In this document: positions 9,791 through 17,517 of the stretch, piece by piece | Numbering within the stretch: the first letter of the stretch is position 1 | Layout: the number at the start of each line of letters is the position of its first letter | Origin: JAHJQQ01 sp963737555 | GTDB taxonomy: Bacteria > Pseudomonadota > Gammaproteobacteria > Thiohalobacterales > Thiohalobacteraceae | Assembly: GCA_963737555.1 (NCBI GenBank) | Contig: CAVTTB010000002.1 | Coordinates: 348,940-412,939, forward strand | DNA length: 64,000 bases | Reading direction: 5' to 3' | Program-made: the position numbers and the translations under genes | The notes under the pieces: generated by a model | What the model was told of the DNA's origin: nothing | The model's input: the letters and a program-made list of their open reading frames with translations, nothing else | Databases searched by the model: none

Positions 9791-10432
9791 TCAGGAATAC
9801 CCCATCCTATGCAGCATTTCCTTGTTGATCCGATTGAACAGCTCCAACTGTTCCTCCGAAATTTTCGACGACCAGTCACTTTTGCTTTTCACCCAACGTC
9901 CATCGGCCGTTGCCAGAGTTTCACGATCGGGAATCTGATTACGCATAACGCCACACTCAAGGAAGGCGCCAATTTTCTCCAGAACCGAGGGTAAATCGCC
10001 CGCAATTTCCTCGTACTTTAACAATAGGGTATTGAGACGATCCCATGGCTGCCATGCCTCGAGATGCGCAGACCACGTACCGAACCGATGCTGCCCAGCA
10101 ATGACGGCCTCCATCGTCAGTTTCCCGCGATAGAATTCACACAAACTCGCGCTCGCCGCGCGACCGTCGCGAACCACATAGATTGCTGGATTCTCGTCAA
10201 TTGGTGGCTCATGCGTCTTGACTAGCGGTAACGCGCCCAATGGAAATGCGATGCTACGATCTGGCCCTTGCTCGATGTGTCCCACATAATTTTCGAGATC
10301 TTTTCTATGCCCCAGATCGTTGGGATAAACACTCCCAGAACGCATACCGAAGCAGTGCCACAGCACGGTGCGCAATAAGGTATTCCCGCTTCGCGGATAT
10401 GACGCGATCCAAATGATATTGGGCTTATTCAT
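9791..10432 (-). CDS. Sulfotransferase-like protein
   Basis: A 213-aa protein with the 5'-phosphosulfate loop ASYPRSGNTLLR (about 10-21) and the 3'-phosphate motif YVVRDGRAASASLC, as in PAPS-dependent sulfotransferases. Later LLLKYEEIAGDLPSVLEKIGAFL is the usual helical segment. It probably transfers sulfate from PAPS to a sugar or protein; the acceptor cannot be told. The ATG at 10432 is chosen because homology begins there, and because the stop of a decayed OGT-like reading frame overlaps it as ATGA. Base composition looks more AT-rich than aroQ, suggesting transfer. Confidence 0.85.
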   Translation of the reverse strand: MNKPNIIWIASYPRSGNTLLRTVLWHCFGMRSGSVYPNDLGHRKDLENYVGHIEQGPDRSIAFPLGALPLVKTHEPPIDENPAIYVVRDGRAASASLCEFYRGKLTMEAVIAGQHRFGTWSAHLEAWQPWDRLNTLLLKYEEIAGDLPSVLEKIGAFLECGVMRNQIPDRETLATADGRWVKSKSDWSSKISEEQLELFNRINKEMLHRMGYS

Positions 10433-10584
10433 TCTGTTTCCCGCAACCAGCGGCACCAGTTGTTCTGGTAAATTTATTCCAGACTTCGTGTCAATCGCCG
10501 CGCATCCATTAAAGGCAATGCCAATATACACGATCGCATCCCGCCCCGCAGCGCACTCAGATAGCCCCGGTCAGCCGTCAGTGA
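10429..10584 (-). pseudogene. Remnant of a SPINDLY/OGT gene 3' end
   Basis: Reading the minus strand from 10584 gives SLTADRGYLSALRGGMRS, then LALPLMDARRLTRSLE, a TAA stop, then IYQNNWCRWLRE and a final TGA. This aligns almost residue for residue with the C-terminus of the intact OGT-like gene at 12505-14367 (LAADLGSLKALRQGMRS, SPLMDAQRLTQNLEQ, AYLNVWGRWLQE). The internal stop replaces the Gln codon, and I do not recognise homology further upstream. Its final stop overlaps the ATG of the sulfotransferase gene, so an OGT gene was once translationally coupled to it. Confidence 0.82.
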
Positions 10585-10790
10585 AGCACACATTGACCAT
10601 TGCGGGACAGGGCGTATATTCTTTCGATAAATTGAAGACAGACCATCCCTGGGGAACCTCCGATTAATCCGTCATTGCCTCGTCGCTACGCGCCTTGCAA
10701 TGACGGCCTCTGTGAGTTAATCAGTGTTTCCCCTGGTGTTTCTTGGGCTAGCGGCATCTCCTCCCGTCAATTCATGACACCATATCCCTT
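10585..10790. repeat. Intergenic region with a palindrome
   Basis: Non-coding gap between the OGT remnant and the divergent TPR-methyltransferase gene. GTCATTGC at 10671 pairs with GCAATGAC near 10697, inside a larger imperfect palindrome flanked by GATTAATC and GTTAATC. It probably also holds promoters for both directions, but I cannot point to a convincing one. Confidence 0.6.
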
Positions 10791-12236
10791 ATGACAACTA
10801 TAAAGTTACCTGACGGTACGACCTTACCTGTTCCTGCTGCTATACAGGCTGGAGTACAACTACATCAGGCTGGACGATTTAGGAAAGCCGAAGCAATTTA
10901 CAGCCTCGTGCTGCAAGCTGATCCGAATAATGCTGACGCTTTACATTTGAAGGGGTTGGTGGCGCGGCAGTTTGGGAATCACAAGATAGCGGCTAGCCTG
11001 ATCAGCCAAGCGATAAATCTCAGTCCAAATATAGCGATGTTTCATAATAATCTCGCTGAAACGTACCGGACTATGGACAGGCTGGAAGAATCTGTCGCCC
11101 ATGGCACGAAGGCACTCGCTCTGCAGCCAAATTTTCCCGAGGCTCATTACCAACTCGCCATGGCACTGCGCTCGCAGGGCAAGTTGGACGAAGCAATCGC
11201 CCAGCTTGAACAGGCCATACAAGGCAAGCCCGATTTCATAGCGGCCTATGTCGGGCTCGGCGAAACATTGCATAAACAGGGTAAGTCAGAGGAGGCTCTC
11301 GACTGTCTTCAGAAAGGATTATCCATCCGCCCAGACAATCCGACTCTGTTAAGCGGGATAGGTATTGTGCTTGGTGAATTAGGCAGGCATGACGAAGCAA
11401 TCCAGCATTTCAAACGGGCTTTGGTTATCTGTCCTAATGTTCCGGAGTTCAGTTATTATCTCGCAGCGGCTTATAGAAATCAGGGGAATATTTCGGAAGC
11501 GGCCGCTTGCCTGCGCAAGCTCATTGAAACTAGCCCAGACAAAAATACCGCCGATACCGCCAGTCTTCAGCTTGCCGTGCTTCAGCAGGTAACCCTCGAC
11601 CATGCACCAGAGGGTTATGTCCTGAAACTTTTTGACGACTTCGCCCAATCATTCGATCAGCACCTGATCGAAAAACTAGATTATCGCGTTCCCAGGCCTC
11701 TAGGTGACGTGATTAAAAAATTTCACCGCCCGGCTCGACATAAGTTAGATACCCTTGATATGGGATGTGGAACAGGGTTGATCGGGCTGGAACTTCGAGA
11801 TATCAGCAGGCGACTGGTCGGTATCGATCTTTCATCTAAAATGATCGCCAAAGCACGCGAACGTGCGATTTATGACGACCTTATAACCGGTGATTTGCTT
11901 GTGCAGATGAAGGAATTACCACAAGATAGTTTTGATCTCGCCGTATCCGCGGATGTGTTTGTTTATGTAGGAAAACTAGATCAGGTTTTTGAATGTTGCC
12001 AAAACATACTTCGCCCTGGCGGTTTATTCGCCTTCTCGCTTGAAGCAGCTTCAGACGACAATGTTGATTATATTCTGCACACGACAGGGCGTTACCAGCA
12101 TTCGCGTGCGTATATACGCAATTTGAGCCAGCGATTCAATTTTTCCGAGATACATTTTTCGACGATTGATGTCAGGAAAGAAAAGAATGAACCAGTGCCT
12201 GGGTACATCTATTTATTAAGGAAACAGGCGAATTGA
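10791..12236 (+). CDS. TPR-methyltransferase fusion protein
   Basis: A 481-aa cytoplasmic protein. The N-terminus begins with the short motif LPDGTTLPV, followed by about seven tetratricopeptide repeats (about 18-255; for example AEAIYSLVLQADPNNADALH). The C-terminal class I SAM methyltransferase (about 290-480) has motif I LDMGCGTGLIGLEL, LVGIDLSSKMIAKARERAIYDDL, VSADVFVYVG and LRPGGLFAFSLE. The tail HTTGRYQHSRAYIR is shared with the proteins at 22633 and 39673. TPRs probably present a protein or glycan substrate. It is the only plus-strand gene in the left half of the cluster, looks lower in GC than the flanks, and is followed by a transposase remnant, all hinting at transfer. Confidence 0.85.
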   Translation: MTTIKLPDGTTLPVPAAIQAGVQLHQAGRFRKAEAIYSLVLQADPNNADALHLKGLVARQFGNHKIAASLISQAINLSPNIAMFHNNLAETYRTMDRLEESVAHGTKALALQPNFPEAHYQLAMALRSQGKLDEAIAQLEQAIQGKPDFIAAYVGLGETLHKQGKSEEALDCLQKGLSIRPDNPTLLSGIGIVLGELGRHDEAIQHFKRALVICPNVPEFSYYLAAAYRNQGNISEAAACLRKLIETSPDKNTADTASLQLAVLQQVTLDHAPEGYVLKLFDDFAQSFDQHLIEKLDYRVPRPLGDVIKKFHRPARHKLDTLDMGCGTGLIGLELRDISRRLVGIDLSSKMIAKARERAIYDDLITGDLLVQMKELPQDSFDLAVSADVFVYVGKLDQVFECCQNILRPGGLFAFSLEAASDDNVDYILHTTGRYQHSRAYIRNLSQRFNFSEIHFSTIDVRKEKNEPVPGYIYLLRKQAN

Positions 12237-12241
12237 GGCCA

Positions 12242-12400
12242 AAGGGAAACCCGTCCTCCCATGAAGCGCATCTGGTGGTGTTCACATGCGAGCACCGTGT
12301 CTTTTGCCCCAGTTGCGGTGCGCAGCGTATGGGTGAAAGCGAGGCCTTAATGGCGGAGGATGTCCTGCCAAAACAGTCCATGCGCTAATGGGTGCTGACA
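12242..12400 (+). pseudogene. IS91-like transposase remnant (zinc-binding N-terminal part)
   Basis: The plus-strand frame reads HLVVFTCEHRVFCPSCGAQR, then MGESEALMAEDVLPKQSMR, then a stop, then WVLT. This matches the N-terminal zinc-binding region of IS91/IS801-type transposases (C..H/CPSCGxRRM...HxxxxVxPxxPxRQWVLS). The in-frame TAA falls where the Gln of RQWVL is expected. Nothing of the catalytic domain follows, so it is a dead fragment. Confidence 0.75.
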
Positions 12401-12504
12401 ACGACCGCCCCAGGAAATGCCTTGGCATGAAAATACCGAATCAGGTATCTATAGGCATCAATCTGCCGTTGCACTATCAAGCTGAATCCGCGAAATAGGT
12501 ATTT

Positions 12505-14367
12505 TCACCTTATTTCCTGCAGCCAGCGACCCCATACATTCAGGTAAGCCTGCTCCAGATTTTGCGTCAAGCGCTGCGCATCCATTAAGGGCGATGCCGA
12601 CATGCGCGAACGCATCCCTTGTCGCAGCGCTTTCAAAGAACCCAAGTCGGCGGCTAGCCGTTGTGCCGTCCCCACGTATTCGTCAGGCGTGCGGCATACA
12701 AACTCCGTTAGACCCAGGCTGCTCATTTGGCTGACTCCGACCCGCCCTACGTGAGTACGGCCCGCCAGCGTTATCACCGGCACCCCCATCCACAGCGCCT
12801 CACAGGTCGTGGTGGTTCCGTTATAGGGGAACGGGTCAAGCGCAATATCGATTTTATTGTACTGTTCTAAATGACTTTTCTGCGACGTATCATGACCGAG
12901 CAGTTCGAGCCGTTCCCGAGCAACGCCCAACGCCGAGAACTCGCTCAGTATCTTCTCGCGCATAGCCTGTTCGACGAAGGCCGCGGCCTTCAGCACTAAA
13001 CGGGAACGGGGAATAGCGCACAGCAGCTTAGCCCACGTGGCTATGACTTCCGAATTGGTTTTCGCCAATTTATTGAAAGACCCGAAGGTTATCCAGCCAT
13101 TCGTCAGCGCCGGCAACGGCGATACATCGGGCGCATCTTCCGGCGGCTGGTAGCAGGAGAAACACTCCGGCAACCTGATCAACTCCTCTGAATGAAAGGC
13201 CTCCGACATTCCAACCGGATCGGCCACCCCGTCGGTTATACGGTAATCCATGGCCGAAAGCCCGGTCGTATTGGGATATCCCAGCCAAGTCACCTGCACC
13301 GGCGCGGGTTTGCGGGCGAAGACCAGTAAGCGGTTCTTTGTCGTATGCCCATTCAGGTCGACCAGGATATCGATCTGATCCAGCCACATCTGGCTAACCA
13401 CGGCTTCGTCCGACGCGCCGATAATGGACCGCCAATGGTCAACCTTCTTCTTCAGGCGATGGGTTACCTCATCTTCCTCCGCATAGTTGTAGTAACCGAA
13501 TATCTCGAACTTAGATCGATCATGCCCATCCAATACCGGCTCGATGAAATAGGCAACGGAATGCCGCCTGAAATCGGATGACACATAACCCACCCTGATG
13601 CGCCGATCCAGTGTACGGTCATTGGCATAGATGTGCGTTGCAGACGCAACAGGCACCTCATATCGCTGCGCGAAATCCAGATGCGCTTGATACACCGTTT
13701 GCAGGTCCGTATTGGGGGCGTAGTTGAGCGCGAACAGCAGATTATTATAGGCTGCGACATAGTCCGGCCGCAGCGACAGAGCACGTTCGAGGTGGGTGAT
13801 CGCCGGGCCGATAGCGCCCTGATTCTGCAATATCAGGCCTAGATTATTGTGTGCCTCGGCAAAATCCGGCTTCAACTCAACCGCCCGCGAGAGATACCGG
13901 GTAGCCTGGATATAACCACGACGCCGTCCCGTCATGTTACCCAGATTATTATGCGCCTCGGCATAATCCGGATTGATTAACAACGCTTGCTCGAGGTTCC
14001 TGATGGCCTCGTCATTCCTGCCGTGACTTACCAGCACATTCGCGAGATTGAAATGAAGTCTTGCATCCAATCTAATCGACAGCGCCCGCTCGAAACAGGC
14101 GATCGCCCGATCGACTTTGCCGAGTGCCGCGAGTGTATTGGCAAGATTGTTGTACGCATCTAGATGATCAGGACTGATGGCAACTGCCCGCTCATAGCAA
14201 GCCGCCGCTTGACTCATGTCGCCTTTCGCTACAAAGGCATTACCCAGTTCGAATTGTTGCTGCGCCTCCCTGCGCGACTTCTCGGCGGAACCGCCACTAG
14301 CCCCGCAGCATCGCTTGAATTTCTTCCCCGACCCGCAGGGACAGGTAGCATTACGCCCTACATCCAT
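12505..14367 (-). CDS. SEC-C/TPR GT41-family (SPINDLY-like) glycosyltransferase
   Basis: A 620-aa protein related to O-GlcNAc transferase. N-terminal SEC-C zinc motif CPCGSGKKFKRCCG (Cys 9, 11, 20, 21). TPRs span about 35-235 (for example AITHLERALSLRPDYVAAYN). The GT41 catalytic region spans about 255-615: RIRVGYVSSDFRRHSVAYF with the conserved His, DILVDLNGHT, PAPVQVTWLGYPNTTGL, MDYRITDGVADP, ITFGSFNKLAKT, LELLGHD, DPFPYNGTTTTCEALWMGVP and GRVGVSQMSSLGL. It should transfer a nucleotide-activated sugar to Ser/Thr of a protein. It is the last gene of the minus-strand array, 123 bases below the module gene at 14491. Specificity is unknown. Confidence 0.9.
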   Translation of the reverse strand: MDVGRNATCPCGSGKKFKRCCGASGGSAEKSRREAQQQFELGNAFVAKGDMSQAAACYERAVAISPDHLDAYNNLANTLAALGKVDRAIACFERALSIRLDARLHFNLANVLVSHGRNDEAIRNLEQALLINPDYAEAHNNLGNMTGRRRGYIQATRYLSRAVELKPDFAEAHNNLGLILQNQGAIGPAITHLERALSLRPDYVAAYNNLLFALNYAPNTDLQTVYQAHLDFAQRYEVPVASATHIYANDRTLDRRIRVGYVSSDFRRHSVAYFIEPVLDGHDRSKFEIFGYYNYAEEDEVTHRLKKKVDHWRSIIGASDEAVVSQMWLDQIDILVDLNGHTTKNRLLVFARKPAPVQVTWLGYPNTTGLSAMDYRITDGVADPVGMSEAFHSEELIRLPECFSCYQPPEDAPDVSPLPALTNGWITFGSFNKLAKTNSEVIATWAKLLCAIPRSRLVLKAAAFVEQAMREKILSEFSALGVARERLELLGHDTSQKSHLEQYNKIDIALDPFPYNGTTTTCEALWMGVPVITLAGRTHVGRVGVSQMSSLGLTEFVCRTPDEYVGTAQRLAADLGSLKALRQGMRSRMSASPLMDAQRLTQNLEQAYLNVWGRWLQEIR

Positions 14368-14490
14368 AAATACCCAGCCGGAACCCGCGCGAATTGATCG
14401 ACGCAGCGATTGTAACGCAACACGCTTGCGGCCAACAAAAAAGCGGCGGGTACCACACCCGCCGCCCCATACGACAGAATTGCATTCGCC

Positions 14491-15201
14491 TCAACGCGTG
14501 CAGCGGCGTCGAGCTGCCCCCAGCAAGCCCAGCAGGCCCGAACCGAACAGCCACATTGCCGCCGGCACAGGCACCGCACTTGTGACCATGCCCTCGATAT
14601 GCAATTGATAATAGAGTCCACCACAACATGTCGGCTCACCCAACGGCACTCTGGCGGCATAGTCCAGAGTGAACGTATCGCCATTGATACATGCTGCCGT
14701 GCTGCATACCAGAGTTGCCAGCCCGGAAGTTGCCGGTGACGTGTAATTGCTGCCGAGCCACATTCCCACCGACGGGGTCGTCGGCTCGATGCCGTTAAAG
14801 ATGTAGTGCCAACCACTGAAGTCCAGAATTTTGGTGGCTCCAAGATCGGAAATAATATTTACCGGCGTACTGTTGCCGTGCATGCCTGTCGTTCCGTAGA
14901 AATCCGTGGGCGCATCGATACGTGGCGACTCGCTCCCGTCAGGCACTCCAGAATGGCTACCTGAAGCGATCTGAGTTGTACCCATCAAAACGCCACCATC
15001 TGGCCCGGGCGACATAACCGTGACTTCACTTAATCCGATATTCTGGCTGCCGTTGCTATCAAACCCGAACCACGAGCCTGACACCACGCTACCGCTGATA
15101 CTGCCCGGCGTGATCGCCAGCAGGTCACCCGTACTCAGCGCAAACACCGGCTGCGCCACGATCAAACTCAACACTCCGCATGCCAACAGTTTCTTGTTCA
15201 T
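14491..15201 (-). CDS. FSGW-module protein with VPxPA-type PEP-CTERM signal
   Basis: A 236-aa secreted protein. Signal peptide MNKKLLACGVLSLIVAQPVFA. The module is divergent: GSWFGFDSNGS, SPGPDGGVLMGTTQ, ILDFSGWHYIFNG, GDTFTLDYAARVPLGEPTCCGG and YYQLHIEGMVTSA. The tail is VPVPAAMWLFGSGLLGLLG followed by AARRRCTR: sorting motif, membrane helix, basic stop. It has an unusual pair of Cys residues (ptCCGG) and further Cys pairs mid-protein. It lies directly upstream of the GT41 gene at 12505. Closest in style to the copy at 31829, which shares the -QLHIEG- ending. Confidence 0.88.
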   Translation of the reverse strand: MNKKLLACGVLSLIVAQPVFALSTGDLLAITPGSISGSVVSGSWFGFDSNGSQNIGLSEVTVMSPGPDGGVLMGTTQIASGSHSGVPDGSESPRIDAPTDFYGTTGMHGNSTPVNIISDLGATKILDFSGWHYIFNGIEPTTPSVGMWLGSNYTSPATSGLATLVCSTAACINGDTFTLDYAARVPLGEPTCCGGLYYQLHIEGMVTSAVPVPAAMWLFGSGLLGLLGAARRRCTR

Positions 15202-15231
15202 CTTCTGTTCCTCTTTGGTTGAAGTGACTGC

Positions 15232-15891
15232 TCATACAGTTTTGCGTTTTATAATGCCCATCAGACCCAACAAGCCCGAAGCGAACAGCCAAGCGGCCGC
15301 GGGAACCGGAACTGCTGGCGCCGCCGTCACGACACCGGTCAGGTGCCACGCGAAACGCACACCGCCGAAACCGGACTGATCGCCCACCGGCACCGTCGCG
15401 TGATAGTCCAGGGTGTAAGTGTCGCCATAGGTACCGCTCCAGGTGAAGTTGGCCACACCGTTGCTGTAGCCGATGCCCCAGGCGCCGCTGCCCATGTTGA
15501 TGGCAGAGATACTTCTCCAGGTCACCGTCCAGCCGCTGAAATTGATTCCGGCGGTCGTCCCACCCGTCGGCGCGATGGTGGTGTAGTCTTGGCCATAATT
15601 ACCGAACCACTCCCCCCAGTAATCAATCTCACTTGGTGCTTGCGTCGTACCCGTGATGACGCCACCGTCCGTGCCGGGATAGGCCGCCACTTCTTCGGAA
15701 CTGGAAATGCTTCCATTGCCGTTTGTATCCGCACCCATCCAGGAACCCGCAACGACAAATCCGGTATCTATGTCGTATACGCCGGCTGAAATGGTCAGCA
15801 GGTCACCCGCATTGAGCACCGCCGCCTGTGCGCCCATACCACCCGTTCCCAGCACCGCCACGATTCCTGCAATCAAGAATTTCTTATTCAT
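15232..15891 (-). CDS. FSGW-module protein with VPxPA-type PEP-CTERM signal
   Basis: A 219-aa protein with signal peptide ending GGMGAQAA. Module motifs: GSWMGADTNGNGSISSSEE, PGTDGGVITGTTQAPSEID, INFSGWTVTWRSISAINMGS, GYSNGVANFTWSGTYGDTYT, ATVPVGDQSGFGGVRFAWHL. The tail is VPVPAAAWLFASGLLGLMG then IIKRKTV. The ATG at 15891 is preferred over 15900 because GTGAGGA lies just upstream at proper spacing. The gap to the next module gene downstream is 30 bases. It has almost no Cys, unlike the 14491 protein. Confidence 0.9.
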   Translation of the reverse strand: MNKKFLIAGIVAVLGTGGMGAQAAVLNAGDLLTISAGVYDIDTGFVVAGSWMGADTNGNGSISSSEEVAAYPGTDGGVITGTTQAPSEIDYWGEWFGNYGQDYTTIAPTGGTTAGINFSGWTVTWRSISAINMGSGAWGIGYSNGVANFTWSGTYGDTYTLDYHATVPVGDQSGFGGVRFAWHLTGVVTAAPAVPVPAAAWLFASGLLGLMGIIKRKTV

Positions 15892-15915
15892 GCTCCTCAC
15901 CTTTGTTATTCGATT

Positions 15916-16620
15916 TCAAACAAGCTTGCGCCGAACGACGCCCATCAACCCCAACAGTCCCGAACCGAGTAGCCATGCGGCAGCGGGAACAGGCACCTCG
16001 GGTGCAGCCTGAACCGTGCCTTCCAGATGCAGAAGATAATTGACAGGTTCGAACGCCCCCGGAGAGTCATAGAAGCTCCATGAATACCACAGGCTGTAGC
16101 TGTCGCCGTACACGCCACTCCAGTTGAACGCGGCAATATCCGCGGCAAAGCTCACACCCGAACAGCCCAGGGTCGCACAATTGTTCGGCGCCCAGACGCC
16201 GGCATCGATGGCGTTCACAGGCTGCCCGTTCCAGAAGATCGCCCAGCCGCTGAAATCAATCCCAGTGGTCGTTCCACCGGTCGGCGCAACGGTTGTGTAG
16301 TGATAACCTGGCGCATTGAGATGATTCCACACATCGATGGCACCGACGCTCTGCAGACCGCCAATACTCAACCCACCAGCACCGCCCGGATTGATCGCGG
16401 TCTTTTCAGTTGTCGTGATCGAACCATTGGAATTAAAATCCAATGCAAACCAGGAACCGCCGGAAACACCTGCAGGGTTGCCGTAGGTATCATAGACCGG
16501 CACTCCCGCATTGATGATCAGCACATCGCCCGCATTCAGCATCGCAGCCTGTGCGCTCATACCCGTCACGCCCAGCACCGCGCCCATCGCCACCGCCAAT
16601 ACCTTCCTTTTGTTATTCAT
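15916..16620 (-). CDS. FSGW-module protein with VPxPA-type PEP-CTERM signal
   Basis: A 234-aa protein with signal peptide through GVTGMSAQAA. Motifs: INAGVPVYDTYGNPAGVSGG, SWFALDFNSNGSITTTEKTA, PGGAGGLSIGGLQ, TTGIDFSGWAIFWNGQPVNA, NWSGVYGDSYSLWYSW, YLLHLEGTV. The tail is VPVPAAAWLLGSGLLGLMG then VVRRKLV. A Cys pair occurs in NNCATLGCSG, a feature seen again in the copies at 19217 and 21821 (NCSTAGVYC, NCASFGIPC). The second ATG at 16620 is chosen because GGAGGA sits six bases before it. The next gene starts 24 bases downstream. Confidence 0.9.
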   Translation of the reverse strand: MNNKRKVLAVAMGAVLGVTGMSAQAAMLNAGDVLIINAGVPVYDTYGNPAGVSGGSWFALDFNSNGSITTTEKTAINPGGAGGLSIGGLQSVGAIDVWNHLNAPGYHYTTVAPTGGTTTGIDFSGWAIFWNGQPVNAIDAGVWAPNNCATLGCSGVSFAADIAAFNWSGVYGDSYSLWYSWSFYDSPGAFEPVNYLLHLEGTVQAAPEVPVPAAAWLLGSGLLGLMGVVRRKLV

Positions 16621-16719
16621 TGCCATTCCTCCTTCGACGTTGTTATGGTTACAGCCCCCGCAAATTGTTACTTTCGGCGATACCTCCAACAATTCCGCCA
16701 GATGCCGCTCGTTATGCTG

Positions 16720-17496
16720 TCAGCACCCGACACCACGCCTACGCAGCACGATCCCCATCAATCCCAACACGCCCGAGCCGAATAACCAAGCGGCTGCAGG
16801 CAAGGGAACGGCATTGATGCTGCCTTCTAGGTGCAACAAGATGCCGAGACATTCGAACTCACCCGTAGTGCAATCCTCGGCGAAATAATCCAAGGCATAG
16901 CGGCCCGCGCCGAAGGCACCGCCACCGGGGATCAACGAGAGCGTTGCATTGCCGGGCACATAGTCAAGAGGGCCGAACAATGCCGGATCTTCGCCGAAGA
17001 GCATATTTAATCCGGTGAAATCGAGAGTACCGTCGCCATTGTCCACGATGGGGCTCGTGGAGTAGAACGTGCCCCAGATCGGATACGGGCCGCTGCCGGA
17101 ATCCATCTGAAATGCTGTCGTGATGTTTTGTCCAGTCGTTGGATCATAGGGCGCTCCCGGCCCAACCGGCGTACCCTGATACGGTTGCGTGACGCCAATG
17201 ACCATCCCTGCACCCACCGTGGCGCCACCTAAAAAAGTTCCCGTTGCATCGTCGTAACCGTCGCTGAGAAAACCGACCCCACCAGGTGAGAACGATTCAG
17301 GACCGTTCGACCACCCGCCCATGACGTAGGAGCCGGTCAGATTGGCACAAATGAGACTATAAATGCCGTTCCTGCAATCGCCGCTCCCTTGATCGATAGT
17401 CAACAACGTACCGGTCGTCAAGGCACTGTGCGCGGGCATTGAAATTAACATTGGCAGTACGCAGAGCAATAGCGCTGATAATTTCTTGTTCTTCAT
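16720..17496 (-). CDS. Divergent PEP-CTERM protein, VPLPA type
   Basis: A 258-aa protein with signal peptide MKNKKLSALLLCVLPMLISMPAHS. The module is recognisable but stretched: LTTGTLLTIDQGSGDCRNG, GAGMVIGVTQPYQGTPVG, GDGTLDFTGLNMLFGEDP, GRYALDYFAEDCTTGEFECL, ILLHLEGSI. It lacks the SGW core tryptophan and has four Cys. The tail is VPLPAAAWLFGSGVLGLMG then IVLRRRGVGC, with a terminal Cys. The ATG at 17496 is chosen over the GTG at 17502; AGAGGA lies seven bases upstream. It begins 21 bases after the TPR-sulfotransferase stop. Confidence 0.86.
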   Translation of the reverse strand: MKNKKLSALLLCVLPMLISMPAHSALTTGTLLTIDQGSGDCRNGIYSLICANLTGSYVMGGWSNGPESFSPGGVGFLSDGYDDATGTFLGGATVGAGMVIGVTQPYQGTPVGPGAPYDPTTGQNITTAFQMDSGSGPYPIWGTFYSTSPIVDNGDGTLDFTGLNMLFGEDPALFGPLDYVPGNATLSLIPGGGAFGAGRYALDYFAEDCTTGEFECLGILLHLEGSINAVPLPAAAWLFGSGVLGLMGIVLRRRGVGC

Positions 17497-17517
17497 CGTC
17501 ACATCCTCTTTTATGAG

